A stretch of DNA of 64,000 bases from Chloroflexota bacterium. GTDB lineage: Bacteria > Chloroflexota > Anaerolineae > Anaerolineales > Villigracilaceae. The position numbers and the translations under genes are program-made. Of this stretch, positions 43,571-52,439 are shown one piece after another. Within the stretch, counting starts at the first letter, position 1; each line of letters opens with the position of its first letter. Below the pieces are notes generated by a model. It saw only the letters and a program-made list of their open reading frames with translations. It had not been told where the DNA came from and searched no databases. The stretch lies in contig JAEWVF010000084.1 in the NCBI GenBank assembly GCA_023459215.1, forward strand, positions 1 through 64,000, written 5' to 3'.

Positions 43571-46138
43571 ATGAAGGACACCCATTTCTACCTCGGACGT
43601 GTTTTTGACCCCGCCAGCGCGCAGGTCACGAGCGAAGCCCTGTACTACAATCCCGCCGACCTGACCACCCACGCCGTGGTCACCGGCATGACCGGTTCGG
43701 GCAAGACCGGCCTGTGCATCTCTTTAATGGAAGAAGCCGCCCTGCAAGGCATCCCGGCCATCCTGATCGACCCCAAAGGCGACCTGAGCAACCTGCTGCT
43801 GCACTTCCCAAACCTTTCGCCCGACGATTTCGCCCCCTGGCTGGACGCCGATACCCTGCGCCGCCAGGGCAAAAGCCTCGAACAGGCTGCCGCCGAAACC
43901 GCCGAACGCTGGCGCAGCGGACTGGCCGAATGGGATATCACCCCCGAGCGCATCCGCGCCCTGGCGAATGCCGCCCAATACAGCGTTTTCACTCCCGGCT
44001 CCGACGCCGGCAAACAGGTCAGCGTGCTCTCCTCGCTCGAAGCGCCCGACCTGCCCTGGGAAGGCAACAAGGAAATCCTGCGCGAGAAAATTTCCAGCAC
44101 CGTCACCGCCCTGCTCGGCCTGGTCGGCTACAACGACATCGACCCGCTCCGTTCGCGCGAGCACATCCTGCTCTCGAACATTTTCGAAGACGCCTGGAGC
44201 ACCAATAAACCGCTCGACATGACCGAACTGGTCATCAAAGTCCAAAACCCGCCCTTCGACAAGCTCGGCGCGTTCCCGCTCGAAAGTTTCTTCCCGGCCA
44301 AGGAACGCACCGACCTGGCCATGACCCTCAACAACATCCTGGCCTCGCCCGCCTTCCAGAGCTGGCGCGAAGGCCAGCCCCTGCACATCCCCGATTTTCT
44401 CTTCAGCCCCGATGGCCGCCCGCGCCAGAGCGTTTTCTACACCGCCCACCTGAGCGAAGGCGAGCGCATGTTCTTCACCACCCTGCTGCTCTCAGCCTTC
44501 GAAGCCTGGATGCGCACCCAGAGCGGCTCGACCTCCCTGCGCGCCATCCTGTACTTCGATGAAATCTTCGGCTACCTGCCGCCCCAATCCAACCCGCCCA
44601 GCAAAACACCCCTGCTGCGCATGCTCAAACAGGCGCGCGCCTTCGGGGTCGGGCTGGTGGTAGCCACCCAGAACCCGGTCGATGTCGATTACAAGGCCCT
44701 CTCGAACGCCGGATCGTGGTTCGTCGGCAAACTGCAAACCGAACGCGACAAACAGCGCCTGCTGGATGGCCTGCAAGGCGCCAGCGCCGAACTCGACCGT
44801 AACGCCTACGACAAAATCATCTCCGGGCTGGGCAAACGCACCTTCCTGCTGCACAACATCCATGCCGGTCAGCCGCTTCTTTTCCAGACGCGCTGGGCGA
44901 TGAACTTCCTGGCCGGGCCGTTGACCCGCGCCCAGATTCCGGCGCTGAACCGGCTGCACAGCGCGGCGGACTCCCCCGCGCCTGCCTCCCGTCCGAGCAG
45001 CGCGCCAGCCGCCCAGGCCGATCTCGGCAAACTGCAACCGATCAGCTTTTCGGCAGCCCCGGTCGAATCGGCCCCCGAACCTTTGCCGGCAATTGCGCCG
45101 GCAGCGCCGCCCCCCGCCAAAGCGGCCAACGGACTGCCCGGCACCCAGGCCCGCCCACATGCGCCCAACGGCATCGCCGAATATTTCCTGCCGCTCAATT
45201 ACTCAATCACCGAAGCCTGGCGCGCCGCCGGGGTCAATCCGCCCGCCGATGCGCGCATCGAAGCCACCTACTACCGCCCGACCCTGCTGGCCGCCGCCCG
45301 CGTGCGCTTCCTCGACCGGCGCTACGGCGTCGATAGCGAGATTCCGCGCATTGTCCTGGCCGACAACCTCGATGCGCGCGGCGTCATCCGCTGGGAAAAT
45401 TTCCCTTACCAGGGCCCTGGCCTGGATCGGCTCGAACGCGATGCTTCGCCCCAGGCGCGTTTCGAAGCCCTGCCCTCCCCGCTCAGCGACATCCGCCTGC
45501 TGACCACCTTGCAGCGTGACTTTGTCGATTGGGTCTACCGCACCACCACCGTCAGCGCCCGCGCCAACCAGGCCCTCAAGGTGTACGCCGGGCCGGATGT
45601 CAGCGCCGCCGATTTCCGCAAAGCCTGCGCCGATACCGCCCGCGACAACCGCGACCGCGAGATTGCCAAAATGGCCGCCACCATCGACCGCCAGCTCACC
45701 ACCCTGCAAGACCGGCTCAGGCGTGAACAGCGCGAACTGTCGCAGGATCAGGTTGAATACGAACAGCGCAAATGGGAAGAACGCGGCAACCTGGCCGAAA
45801 TCGGGGCCAGCGTCTTCGGCATTGGCCGCAAAAAGAGCCTGACCACCCAACTGACCAAAAACCGCATGACCCAGCAGGCCAAAGCCGAAGTGGACGAATC
45901 CGTGCTGGCCATCCAGCAGTTGGAGCAACAAATCGCCGAACTGCAAGCCCGGCGCAGCGCGCTGGTTGAAGAGAGCAACGAGCGTTGGGCGACGATTGTC
46001 AACCAGGTCAATGAAATTCCTTTGACCCCGAAGAAATCGGATGTTTTCATCGATTTCTTCGGCATCGCCTGGAAACCCTGCTATCTCGTCTCGACCGCCG
46101 GGCAGATGCGGGAAATCCCGGCTTTCGGCCCCGAGTAA
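43571..46138 (+). CDS. HerA/DUF853-like ATP-binding protein
   Basis: An 855-residue ATPase. Walker A TGMTGSGKTGLC near residue 45 and Walker B in LYFDEIFGYLPP near residue 335 with GLVVATQNPVDVDYKALSNAG, as in HerA/FtsK-type translocases (DUF853/DUF87). A long Pro/Ala linker separates the ATPase from a C-terminal domain with a coiled coil (QTTLQDRLRREQRELSQDQ-like). ATG 43571 follows GGGAGGC, better placed than the ATG at 43547. It may move DNA or act in a membrane-linked complex; its exact role is unknown. Confidence 0.78.
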   Translation: MKDTHFYLGRVFDPASAQVTSEALYYNPADLTTHAVVTGMTGSGKTGLCISLMEEAALQGIPAILIDPKGDLSNLLLHFPNLSPDDFAPWLDADTLRRQGKSLEQAAAETAERWRSGLAEWDITPERIRALANAAQYSVFTPGSDAGKQVSVLSSLEAPDLPWEGNKEILREKISSTVTALLGLVGYNDIDPLRSREHILLSNIFEDAWSTNKPLDMTELVIKVQNPPFDKLGAFPLESFFPAKERTDLAMTLNNILASPAFQSWREGQPLHIPDFLFSPDGRPRQSVFYTAHLSEGERMFFTTLLLSAFEAWMRTQSGSTSLRAILYFDEIFGYLPPQSNPPSKTPLLRMLKQARAFGVGLVVATQNPVDVDYKALSNAGSWFVGKLQTERDKQRLLDGLQGASAELDRNAYDKIISGLGKRTFLLHNIHAGQPLLFQTRWAMNFLAGPLTRAQIPALNRLHSAADSPAPASRPSSAPAAQADLGKLQPISFSAAPVESAPEPLPAIAPAAPPPAKAANGLPGTQARPHAPNGIAEYFLPLNYSITEAWRAAGVNPPADARIEATYYRPTLLAAARVRFLDRRYGVDSEIPRIVLADNLDARGVIRWENFPYQGPGLDRLERDASPQARFEALPSPLSDIRLLTTLQRDFVDWVYRTTTVSARANQALKVYAGPDVSAADFRKACADTARDNRDREIAKMAATIDRQLTTLQDRLRREQRELSQDQVEYEQRKWEERGNLAEIGASVFGIGRKKSLTTQLTKNRMTQQAKAEVDESVLAIQQLEQQIAELQARRSALVEESNERWATIVNQVNEIPLTPKKSDVFIDFFGIAWKPCYLVSTAGQMREIPAFGPE

Positions 46139-46143
46139 AAACA

Positions 46144-46743
46144 ATGGGCGGAACTCTTTTACTGGTAGCTGCGTCCATGGTTTGGGGAGTGGTTCACTCC
46201 CTGCTGGCTTCCCACGCCGCCAAGAATCTTTCCATCCGCTGGCTGGGGCAGGCCAACAACGACAGGTTTTACCGGTTTGGCTATAATGTCTTCTCGGTCT
46301 TGTCTTTCTTGCCCATCCTGGCCCTGCTGGTGCTCCTGCCCGACCGGCCCCTTTACAATCTCCCGGCTCCCTGGCTGTACCTGGCCCTGCTCGGACAGGG
46401 ACTGGCCGTTGTGGCGCTCGTCGTTGGCGTGCTGCAAACCGGCGTGTGGGAATTCGTCGGCTTGAGCCAATTGCTGCGCGCCGGCCAGCCCAATTCGGCC
46501 CGCTTGACCACCTCCGGCCTGTATCGCTATGTCCGTCATCCGCTTTACACCGCCGGACTGGTTTTCATCTGGTTAACCCCGGCTATGACCGTCAACCGCC
46601 TGGCGCTCTGGCTCATTTTGAGCCTTTACCTTGTTATTGGCGCAATGTTCGAAGAGCGAAAACTCCTGCGCGAATTCGGCCAGCAATACGCCGATTACAA
46701 AGCCCAAACACCCATGCTGATTCCCTGGCCATTTGGGCGCTAA
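46144..46743 (+). CDS. Isoprenylcysteine carboxyl methyltransferase-like membrane protein
   Basis: A 199-residue polytopic protein with about five helices. The C-terminal SGLYRYVRHPLYTAGL and EERKLLREFGQQYADYKAQTP motifs are the ICMT/PEMT/NnrU signature that binds SAM and a lipid-like substrate. It follows the HerA-like gene with only 5 bp between them. The substrate is undetermined. Confidence 0.75.
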   Translation: MGGTLLLVAASMVWGVVHSLLASHAAKNLSIRWLGQANNDRFYRFGYNVFSVLSFLPILALLVLLPDRPLYNLPAPWLYLALLGQGLAVVALVVGVLQTGVWEFVGLSQLLRAGQPNSARLTTSGLYRYVRHPLYTAGLVFIWLTPAMTVNRLALWLILSLYLVIGAMFEERKLLREFGQQYADYKAQTPMLIPWPFGR

Positions 46744-46762
46744 CAACATTACTGGAACCGAT

Positions 46763-48670
46763 ATGCAAACTACAACCCGCCGCTACGTGCGGCACACCCC
46801 ACAACAAGACCCGACCGAGCTTGGCCTGATCCTGGCGCAGCTCTCCGCAGCCGTGATGGGCGGCGTGCTGCTCTTCGTTTCCGTGGTTGTCCTGCTCTCG
46901 CTGGGCTTCCGCGTGCTGTACGCCGGGCGGATTTTCCCCGGCGTCACCGTGGCCGGGGTGGACATCTCCGGAATGAAGACCACCGATGCGGCCCTGAAAC
47001 TGAGCACCGAGTTGACCTATCCCTACAGCGGACGGGTCGTTTTCCGCTACGGCGAATCGGTCTGGATGAGCACGCCCGCCCAACTTGGCCTGGTCTTCGA
47101 TCCGCAAGCCAGCGCCGACGGGGCCTTTCGATTTGGCCGCGACACCAACCCGTTTGCCAGCGTCAACAAACAGTTGAACAGTCTGCGGGTCGGCTCGGAC
47201 CTTTCACCGCAAAGCCTGTTCGACCAGCGCATCGCGCACGCCTTCCTGCAAAGTATCGGCGCGGAAATCAACCGTCCCATGCAGGAAGCCCGGCTGGAAA
47301 TCAACGGCACCGAGGTGGTCGCCACCCAGGGCCAGATTGGCCGCACCCTGAACGTGGACGCATCCCTGAACCTGCTCAACACCCAGATGGCCGCCTTCCG
47401 CGATGGGGAAGTGCCGCTGGTTGTGCTCGAACAGGCCCCGGACGTGCTCAACATCGAAGAACAGGCCGCCCAGGCCCGCCGTTTGCTGTCCGCGCCGTTT
47501 ACCATCAGCTTGCCTGAAGCGGTTGCCGGCGACCCCGGCCCATGGCAAATTCCGCCCGAAAACCTGGCGCCCATGCTCCAGGTGCGCAAAATCCAGACAG
47601 AGAGCGGCTCGACCTACCAACTGGAACTGGATCGCAACAAACTGCGCCCGGTTTTGGAACAAATCGCCCGCCACGTCAACCGCCCGGAACAAAACGCGCG
47701 CTTCATCTTCAACGATGAAACCCGCCAGCTCGAAGCCATCCAATCTTCAAGCACCGGCCGCGAAGTCGACCTGGAAGCCTCGGTCGAGTTGGTTGAGCAG
47801 TCCGTTGCGCGCGGCGAACCCAACGCCAACCTGCAAGTCAACCTGAAACAACCCAAAGTGAGCGACACCGCCAACGGGGCAGACCTGGGCATCACCGAAA
47901 ACGTCATCACCTACACATCCTACTTCCGCGGGTCGAGCGCCTCGCGTATGCAAAATATCCAAACGGCGGCGGCCCAATTCCACGGACTGTTAATCGCTCC
48001 CGGTGAAACCTTCTCGATGGGTTCCGCCCTGGGCGATGTCAGCCTCGACAGCGGTTACGCCGAAGCCCTGATCATCTACGGCGGGCGCACCATCCAAGGC
48101 GTTGGCGGCGGCGTTTGCCAGGTCAGCACCACCCTGTTCCGCGCGGCGTTCTTCGCCGGGTTCCCCATCCCAGAGCGCTATGCTCACGCCTATCGCGTCT
48201 CATACTATGAACAATCCGTTAGCGGCATCGACCCGACCCTGGCCGGGCTGGACGCTACCGTTTACTTCCCACTGGTCGATTTCAAGTTCACCAACGACAC
48301 CCCCTACTGGCTGCTGATGGAAACGTATTTTTCCTCCCAGAGCCAAACCCTGACCTGGAAATTCTACTCAACCAAAGACGGGCGCAGCGTCCAATGGCAA
48401 ACCAGCGGGCTGCAAAACGTTGTCCCGGCCCCGCCGGCAGAACTGCAACTCAACCCCGCCCTGAGCGACAAGGAGTTCAAGCAAGTCGATTGGGAGGCCG
48501 ACGGCGCCGACATCACCGTCAATCGCACCGTTATGATGGGTGATAAAATCCACTTTGTCGACAAATTCAGCACCTACTACCAGCCCTGGCGCGCCGTTTG
48601 CGAATACGGCCCCGGCGTCGAAGAGCCGGAAAGGGAAGCCAAGAAGCGAAACATGTGCTGGAACGGCTGA
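46763..48670 (+). CDS. VanW-family cell wall protein with peptidoglycan-binding domains
   Basis: A 635-residue protein with one N-terminal transmembrane helix, an extracytoplasmic part carrying two PG_binding_4-like domains, and the VanW domain (FSMGSALGDVSLDSGYAEALI, then GVGGGVCQVSTTLFRAAFFAG with the conserved Cys). VanW proteins are linked to peptidoglycan and spore/cell-wall features in many bacteria; the activity is not well defined. Start 46763 is used instead of the longer frame. Confidence 0.85.
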   Translation: MQTTTRRYVRHTPQQDPTELGLILAQLSAAVMGGVLLFVSVVVLLSLGFRVLYAGRIFPGVTVAGVDISGMKTTDAALKLSTELTYPYSGRVVFRYGESVWMSTPAQLGLVFDPQASADGAFRFGRDTNPFASVNKQLNSLRVGSDLSPQSLFDQRIAHAFLQSIGAEINRPMQEARLEINGTEVVATQGQIGRTLNVDASLNLLNTQMAAFRDGEVPLVVLEQAPDVLNIEEQAAQARRLLSAPFTISLPEAVAGDPGPWQIPPENLAPMLQVRKIQTESGSTYQLELDRNKLRPVLEQIARHVNRPEQNARFIFNDETRQLEAIQSSSTGREVDLEASVELVEQSVARGEPNANLQVNLKQPKVSDTANGADLGITENVITYTSYFRGSSASRMQNIQTAAAQFHGLLIAPGETFSMGSALGDVSLDSGYAEALIIYGGRTIQGVGGGVCQVSTTLFRAAFFAGFPIPERYAHAYRVSYYEQSVSGIDPTLAGLDATVYFPLVDFKFTNDTPYWLLMETYFSSQSQTLTWKFYSTKDGRSVQWQTSGLQNVVPAPPAELQLNPALSDKEFKQVDWEADGADITVNRTVMMGDKIHFVDKFSTYYQPWRAVCEYGPGVEEPEREAKKRNMCWNG

Positions 48671-48721
48671 TAAGCATGGTAGAATTCTGGTTTTGCAAGA
48701 CCTTAACTGAAGGAGAACCGC

Positions 48722-48940
48722 ATGGTCAATTCTGAATTGCTTGAAATCCTGCGTTGCCCGGCATGCGTCCGTGAAAAAGACGGGCTGCTGACCCTGACCC
48801 GCGATGCCTGGCTAGTCTGTCAGGATTGCGGCCGCAAGTACCCAATCGTGGATGACATTCCCGTCATGCTCATCGACGAGGGAGACAAGTGGCTCGCGAC
48901 TTCCGCCGAAGCGCTGCCCGTTCCGCCGCCAGCCCGCTAA
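48722..48940 (+). CDS. Trm112-like zinc-ribbon protein
   Basis: A 72-residue protein: LLEILRCPACVREKDGLLTL, then LVCQDCGRKYPIVDDIPVML. Two CxxC motifs bind zinc. This is the UPF0434/Trm112-type domain, which in other organisms activates methyltransferases. AGGAG precedes the ATG. The next gene begins 2 bp later. Confidence 0.85.
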   Translation: MVNSELLEILRCPACVREKDGLLTLTRDAWLVCQDCGRKYPIVDDIPVMLIDEGDKWLATSAEALPVPPPAR

Positions 48941-48942
48941 AA

Positions 48943-49524
48943 ATGAACACCCAGGCTTTGCTATCCGAATTGCTCTCTGGGGATGACGAACGCGCCGAAA
49001 AAGCCGCGCACACCCTGATGCAAAACCAGCAAGCCGCCCTGCCTGAACTTTACAAACTGCTCGAATCGCCAGACTCTGACCAGCGCTGGTGGGCCGTGCG
49101 CACACTTGCGGGATGTGAACCAACGCAACAAACCACCCGCAGCCTGCTCGCCGCGCTGGAAGATCCGTCCAGCGAAGTGCGCCAATCAGCCGCACTCGCC
49201 CTGTGTCATCAGCCAACACCGGAAGCCATCCCGGCCCTGATTCGCAGCCTGGACGATCCCGACCCCATGCTGGCCAGCCTGGCCGGAAATGCCTTAACCC
49301 TGCTCAAGGCCGCCGCTGTCCCGGCGCTGATGGAAGCTCTCGAGCAGCAGCACAGCCCCGCAGCCCGGCGAGAAATCGTCCGCGCCCTGGCCGAAATCGG
49401 CGACCCGCGCGCCATCCCGGCCCTGATGAAAGCCATCGAGAGCGATTCCGCCCTGTTGCAATACTGGGCCGAACACGGCCTCGAAAAACTCGGTTTTGGC
49501 ATGATTTTTGTCAAACCAACGTAA
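48943..49524 (+). CDS. HEAT-repeat protein
   Basis: A 193-residue helical-repeat protein. Repeats such as DQRWWAVRTLAGCEP, SSEVRQSAALALCHQP and DPMLASLAGNALTLL, plus IVRALAEIGDPRAIPALMKA, are PBS/HEAT-type. It is probably a protein-protein adaptor. Start 48943 immediately follows the Trm112-like stop. Confidence 0.8.
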   Translation: MNTQALLSELLSGDDERAEKAAHTLMQNQQAALPELYKLLESPDSDQRWWAVRTLAGCEPTQQTTRSLLAALEDPSSEVRQSAALALCHQPTPEAIPALIRSLDDPDPMLASLAGNALTLLKAAAVPALMEALEQQHSPAARREIVRALAEIGDPRAIPALMKAIESDSALLQYWAEHGLEKLGFGMIFVKPT

Positions 49525-49566
49525 CTTTTGGAGAACCGGCAAAACTGTTTGCCGCAACAAAGAAAT

Positions 49567-50970
49567 ATGGAAAAAATATTATCTGTCCTGAAAAACCCCC
49601 GTCATATCATTCTGGCGGTACTCGCCCTGGTTTTGTTCCTGGGCACACTTTTCGGCGTACGCGCTTTCGTCAAAAACCTGCAAATTGTCAACCTGCCAGG
49701 TGTAGCCATCGTCGAAACCCAAGCAGCCCCTGAAGGGGAAGATGCGCCGCCGGCGTTGTCCACCCCTGAAGCGGTTGCCCCGCCGGTTGACCTGCCCCCC
49801 GCCTGGGACGGCGCCAGCCGCATCAACATCATCCTGTTGGGCGTAGATTATCGCCGTGACGAAGCAACCAGCGCCGGCGATGCCCGCGCCGATAGCGTGA
49901 TTGTCGTTACCATCGATCCACAGACCAAAACAGCCGGCATGCTTTCCATCCCGCGCGACATGTGGGTCAACATCCCCGGTTTCGGCTATGGCCGCATCAA
50001 TACCGCCTACGCCCTGGGTGAAGGCTCCAAGCTGCCCGGCGGCGGCCCGGCCATGACCGCCCGCACCGTTGAACAATTCCTGGGCATCCCCGTTCATTAC
50101 TACGGGCAGGTCAATTTTATGACCTTTGTCCACCTGATCAACTACCTGGGCGGAATCGACGTTGAAGTTCACCAGAAAGTGAAAATTGACCCGCTCGGCC
50201 CCGGCGCAGATGACCGCGTTATCCCACGCGGGATTCACCGCATGGATGGCATGATCGCCCTGGCGTATGCCCGCGCGCGCTATACCAGCGATGGCGATGT
50301 CGACCGCGCCAAACGCCAGCAGGCGGTAATCATGGCCATGCGTAACAAGGCCCTTGACCCGGCCACCTTTCCATCCCTGATTGCCCAGGCCCCCGCAATT
50401 TACCAGGACTTGCAGAGCGGCATCACCACCAACATGTCGTTTGAAGATGCCCTGCAACTGGCAGTGTTACTGCAACAAATCAGCATCGATAATATTAAAC
50501 GCGGCGTGATCGATTACACCATGGTGCTTCAGGAAAGCACGGCCACCAATGACAGCGTGGTCAAACCTATTCCGGATAAAATCCGCGAACTGCGTGATGA
50601 AATCTTCACTACCGAAGGCGCGGCCAGCCCGGCAGCCCAGGGAACGGACATCTCCGACCTGATGCGCCAGGAAACAGCCCGCATCGTGGTGCGCAATGGC
50701 ACATATAACCAGGGATTGGCCCAGCGCAGCGCCGATTACTTCAGAACCTTGGGGCTGAACGTGGTTGCCTTAGACGATAATGTTACCGAGTTGACCAGTG
50801 TTACCAGGGTGATCGACCATCGCGGCAGCCCTTACGCCTTGCAATACCTGCGTGAACTGTTCCGCTTCAGTAGTGACAGTCAGATACGGAACCAGTATGA
50901 CCCCAACCTGCAATACGATGTTGAAATCATCCTGGGGGACGACTGGTCACTGAATAACCCCATGCCGTAA
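49567..50970 (+). CDS. LytR-CpsA-Psr (LCP) family glycopolymer ligase-like protein
   Basis: A 467-residue protein: transmembrane helix at about residues 12-30, Pro-rich linker, LCP domain (INIILLGVDYRRDE, ADSVIVVTIDPQTKTAGMLSIPRDMWV, INTAYALGE, DGMIALAYARARYTSDGDVDRAKRQQ with the conserved Arg residues) and a C-terminal LytR_C domain. LCP enzymes attach glycopolymers to peptidoglycan. The start is ATG 49567; a TTG at 49528 is an alternative. Confidence 0.9.
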   Translation: MEKILSVLKNPRHIILAVLALVLFLGTLFGVRAFVKNLQIVNLPGVAIVETQAAPEGEDAPPALSTPEAVAPPVDLPPAWDGASRINIILLGVDYRRDEATSAGDARADSVIVVTIDPQTKTAGMLSIPRDMWVNIPGFGYGRINTAYALGEGSKLPGGGPAMTARTVEQFLGIPVHYYGQVNFMTFVHLINYLGGIDVEVHQKVKIDPLGPGADDRVIPRGIHRMDGMIALAYARARYTSDGDVDRAKRQQAVIMAMRNKALDPATFPSLIAQAPAIYQDLQSGITTNMSFEDALQLAVLLQQISIDNIKRGVIDYTMVLQESTATNDSVVKPIPDKIRELRDEIFTTEGAASPAAQGTDISDLMRQETARIVVRNGTYNQGLAQRSADYFRTLGLNVVALDDNVTELTSVTRVIDHRGSPYALQYLRELFRFSSDSQIRNQYDPNLQYDVEIILGDDWSLNNPMP

Positions 50971-50988
50971 TATCAATAAATTAAATCC

Positions 50989-51026
50989 AAAGCCGCCAAC
51001 CTGTCGGGTTGGCGGCTTTTATTTTT
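50989..51026. terminator. Intrinsic terminator after the LCP gene
   Basis: Stem AAAGCCGCCAAC / GTTGGCGGCTTT followed by TATTTTTC. Confidence 0.85.
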
Positions 51027-51037
51027 CAGCGGTTATC

Positions 51038-51985
51038 CTATGGCTGGCGGAAATCCAGGCGAATGCCGCCGGGATATTCACCACCCTCAGCGCTGCACGC
51101 ATCTGCGCGCAAATTCGCAATCTGGATGACGCCGTTATCGAGGCTGAGAACATATTCCACGCCTGGGGCCATGACAAAATCAGCGTAGCCAAAACCCAAC
51201 TCAGGCTTAAGCCCGCTAAAGAACTGCTCTTCGCCGCCCAACCAGGTAATCGTGACTTCCACACCCGATGCGGGGTCGCCGTTCGAATTTTCGAGGAATA
51301 CCTGCAAGACACCCGGCAAGTTGGGGTCGCAAAAAGTCGCCTGGTCAACCAGTTGGAAAGGTTTTCCGGGGGTTGCCGTCGGCGTCAAAGACGGCTTGAG
51401 CGTGGCTGTGGCAATCGGGGTCGGGGAACGCTGCGGGGTGCGGGTGGCAGTGGCTGTCCGCGTGCCCGGCCTGGGGGTCGGAGTTTCGCTCATGGTCGGC
51501 TGCGGAATAGGTGTTTCGGTCGGGTCAAGGATCGGTTCAAACGGCGAGGTGGCGTCCGTTGGCAGCGGGGTCACCAGGCTCTCCAACCCGGCAGTCGGCG
51601 AAGCAAGGCCGCCCGTAGCCTGGGAGGATGCAACAGCTACCGGCGAAGTTGTCGCCTGGAGCGCTTCAGCCAGGTCGGCCAGGGCGCGCACAGAACTGGA
51701 GGGGGCATTGGCTGCCAGCAGGCGCTGGGCCTGTTCGCCGAGCGCAGCCACAGGTTCAGGGTCGTCCAGCAGCGAGAGACGCGCCAGGGTTCGCTCCAGG
51801 TTGCCATGCACCCGATGCGAAGCGGCGATCAGGTAGCGATACTCGTCCTTGAAATCAGCGCGCAGGCTGGCCGGGGAGGTATCTGTGTATTCCACCGGGG
51901 AAACCAGCCAGGCGTAAGCAACTCCCAAGGCAAGACCGATCAAGAGACCCGTCAAAAGATACCAATGACCACGGCGCTCGTTCAT
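51038..51985 (-). CDS. Membrane protein with Thr/Pro-rich stalk, unknown function
   Basis: A 315-residue protein: one N-terminal transmembrane helix, then a domain starting AWLVSPVEYTDTSPASLRAD, a long Thr/Pro/Ser stalk (TPIATATLKPSLTPTATP), and a beta-rich C-terminal domain with two Cys. It overlaps the end of its shorter paralogue by 4 bp. Confidence 0.65.
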   Translation of the reverse strand: MNERRGHWYLLTGLLIGLALGVAYAWLVSPVEYTDTSPASLRADFKDEYRYLIAASHRVHGNLERTLARLSLLDDPEPVAALGEQAQRLLAANAPSSSVRALADLAEALQATTSPVAVASSQATGGLASPTAGLESLVTPLPTDATSPFEPILDPTETPIPQPTMSETPTPRPGTRTATATRTPQRSPTPIATATLKPSLTPTATPGKPFQLVDQATFCDPNLPGVLQVFLENSNGDPASGVEVTITWLGGEEQFFSGLKPELGFGYADFVMAPGVEYVLSLDNGVIQIANLRADACSAEGGEYPGGIRLDFRQP

Positions 51986-52341
51986 GGCGTCACACCGCTG
52001 GCATTGTAAATTTGTAAACCGGTCACCAAATTTTGCAGCAAGCTGATATCCTGGGCAACATATCCGTAAGATTGGGCATATTGCAGGGCTTGCAAGGCGA
52101 TTTCATCGGGCGATTGGGCGCCTCCCAGCAGGGCCAGGCGGCGGGAGGCCAGGTTCGCATCCTGTTCGGCTTGATACACCTCGGCAATCATCAGAACGTA
52201 ATCGGCGCGGTAATCCCCCCGCAGGGAATCCGGAGAGGTGTCAATATATTCCAAAGGGCTGATAACCCAGCCATACAAAAGACCCAGGCCAATACCAGCC
52301 AGGATCGAAAGTGCAAAAAATACCCAACGCTGAGGAGACAT
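51982..52341 (-). CDS. Short paralogue of the 51-kb membrane protein
   Basis: A 119-residue protein: N-terminal helix, then GWVISPLEYIDTSPDSLRGDY, which parallels the AWLVSPVEYTDTSPASLRAD of the next gene, so the two are paralogues. Start 52341 is chosen because the longer frame runs through a terminator. Function unknown. Confidence 0.65.
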   Translation of the reverse strand: MSPQRWVFFALSILAGIGLGLLYGWVISPLEYIDTSPDSLRGDYRADYVLMIAEVYQAEQDANLASRRLALLGGAQSPDEIALQALQYAQSYGYVAQDISLLQNLVTGLQIYNASGVTP

Positions 52342-52386
52342 GCGGTTTATTTTGCCATAGAGCAAATAGAGTTGCAAGCCCAAAAA

Positions 52387-52416
52387 GAAACCGGGCAGCG
52401 AATTCTCGCTGCCCGG
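52387..52416 (-). terminator. Intrinsic terminator after the PpiC gene
   Basis: Stem CCGGGCAGCGA / TCGCTGCCCGG, followed on the minus strand by TTTCTTTTTGGG. Confidence 0.85.
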
Positions 52417-52439
52417 CAACCTTTTACTGGTCAATCATT

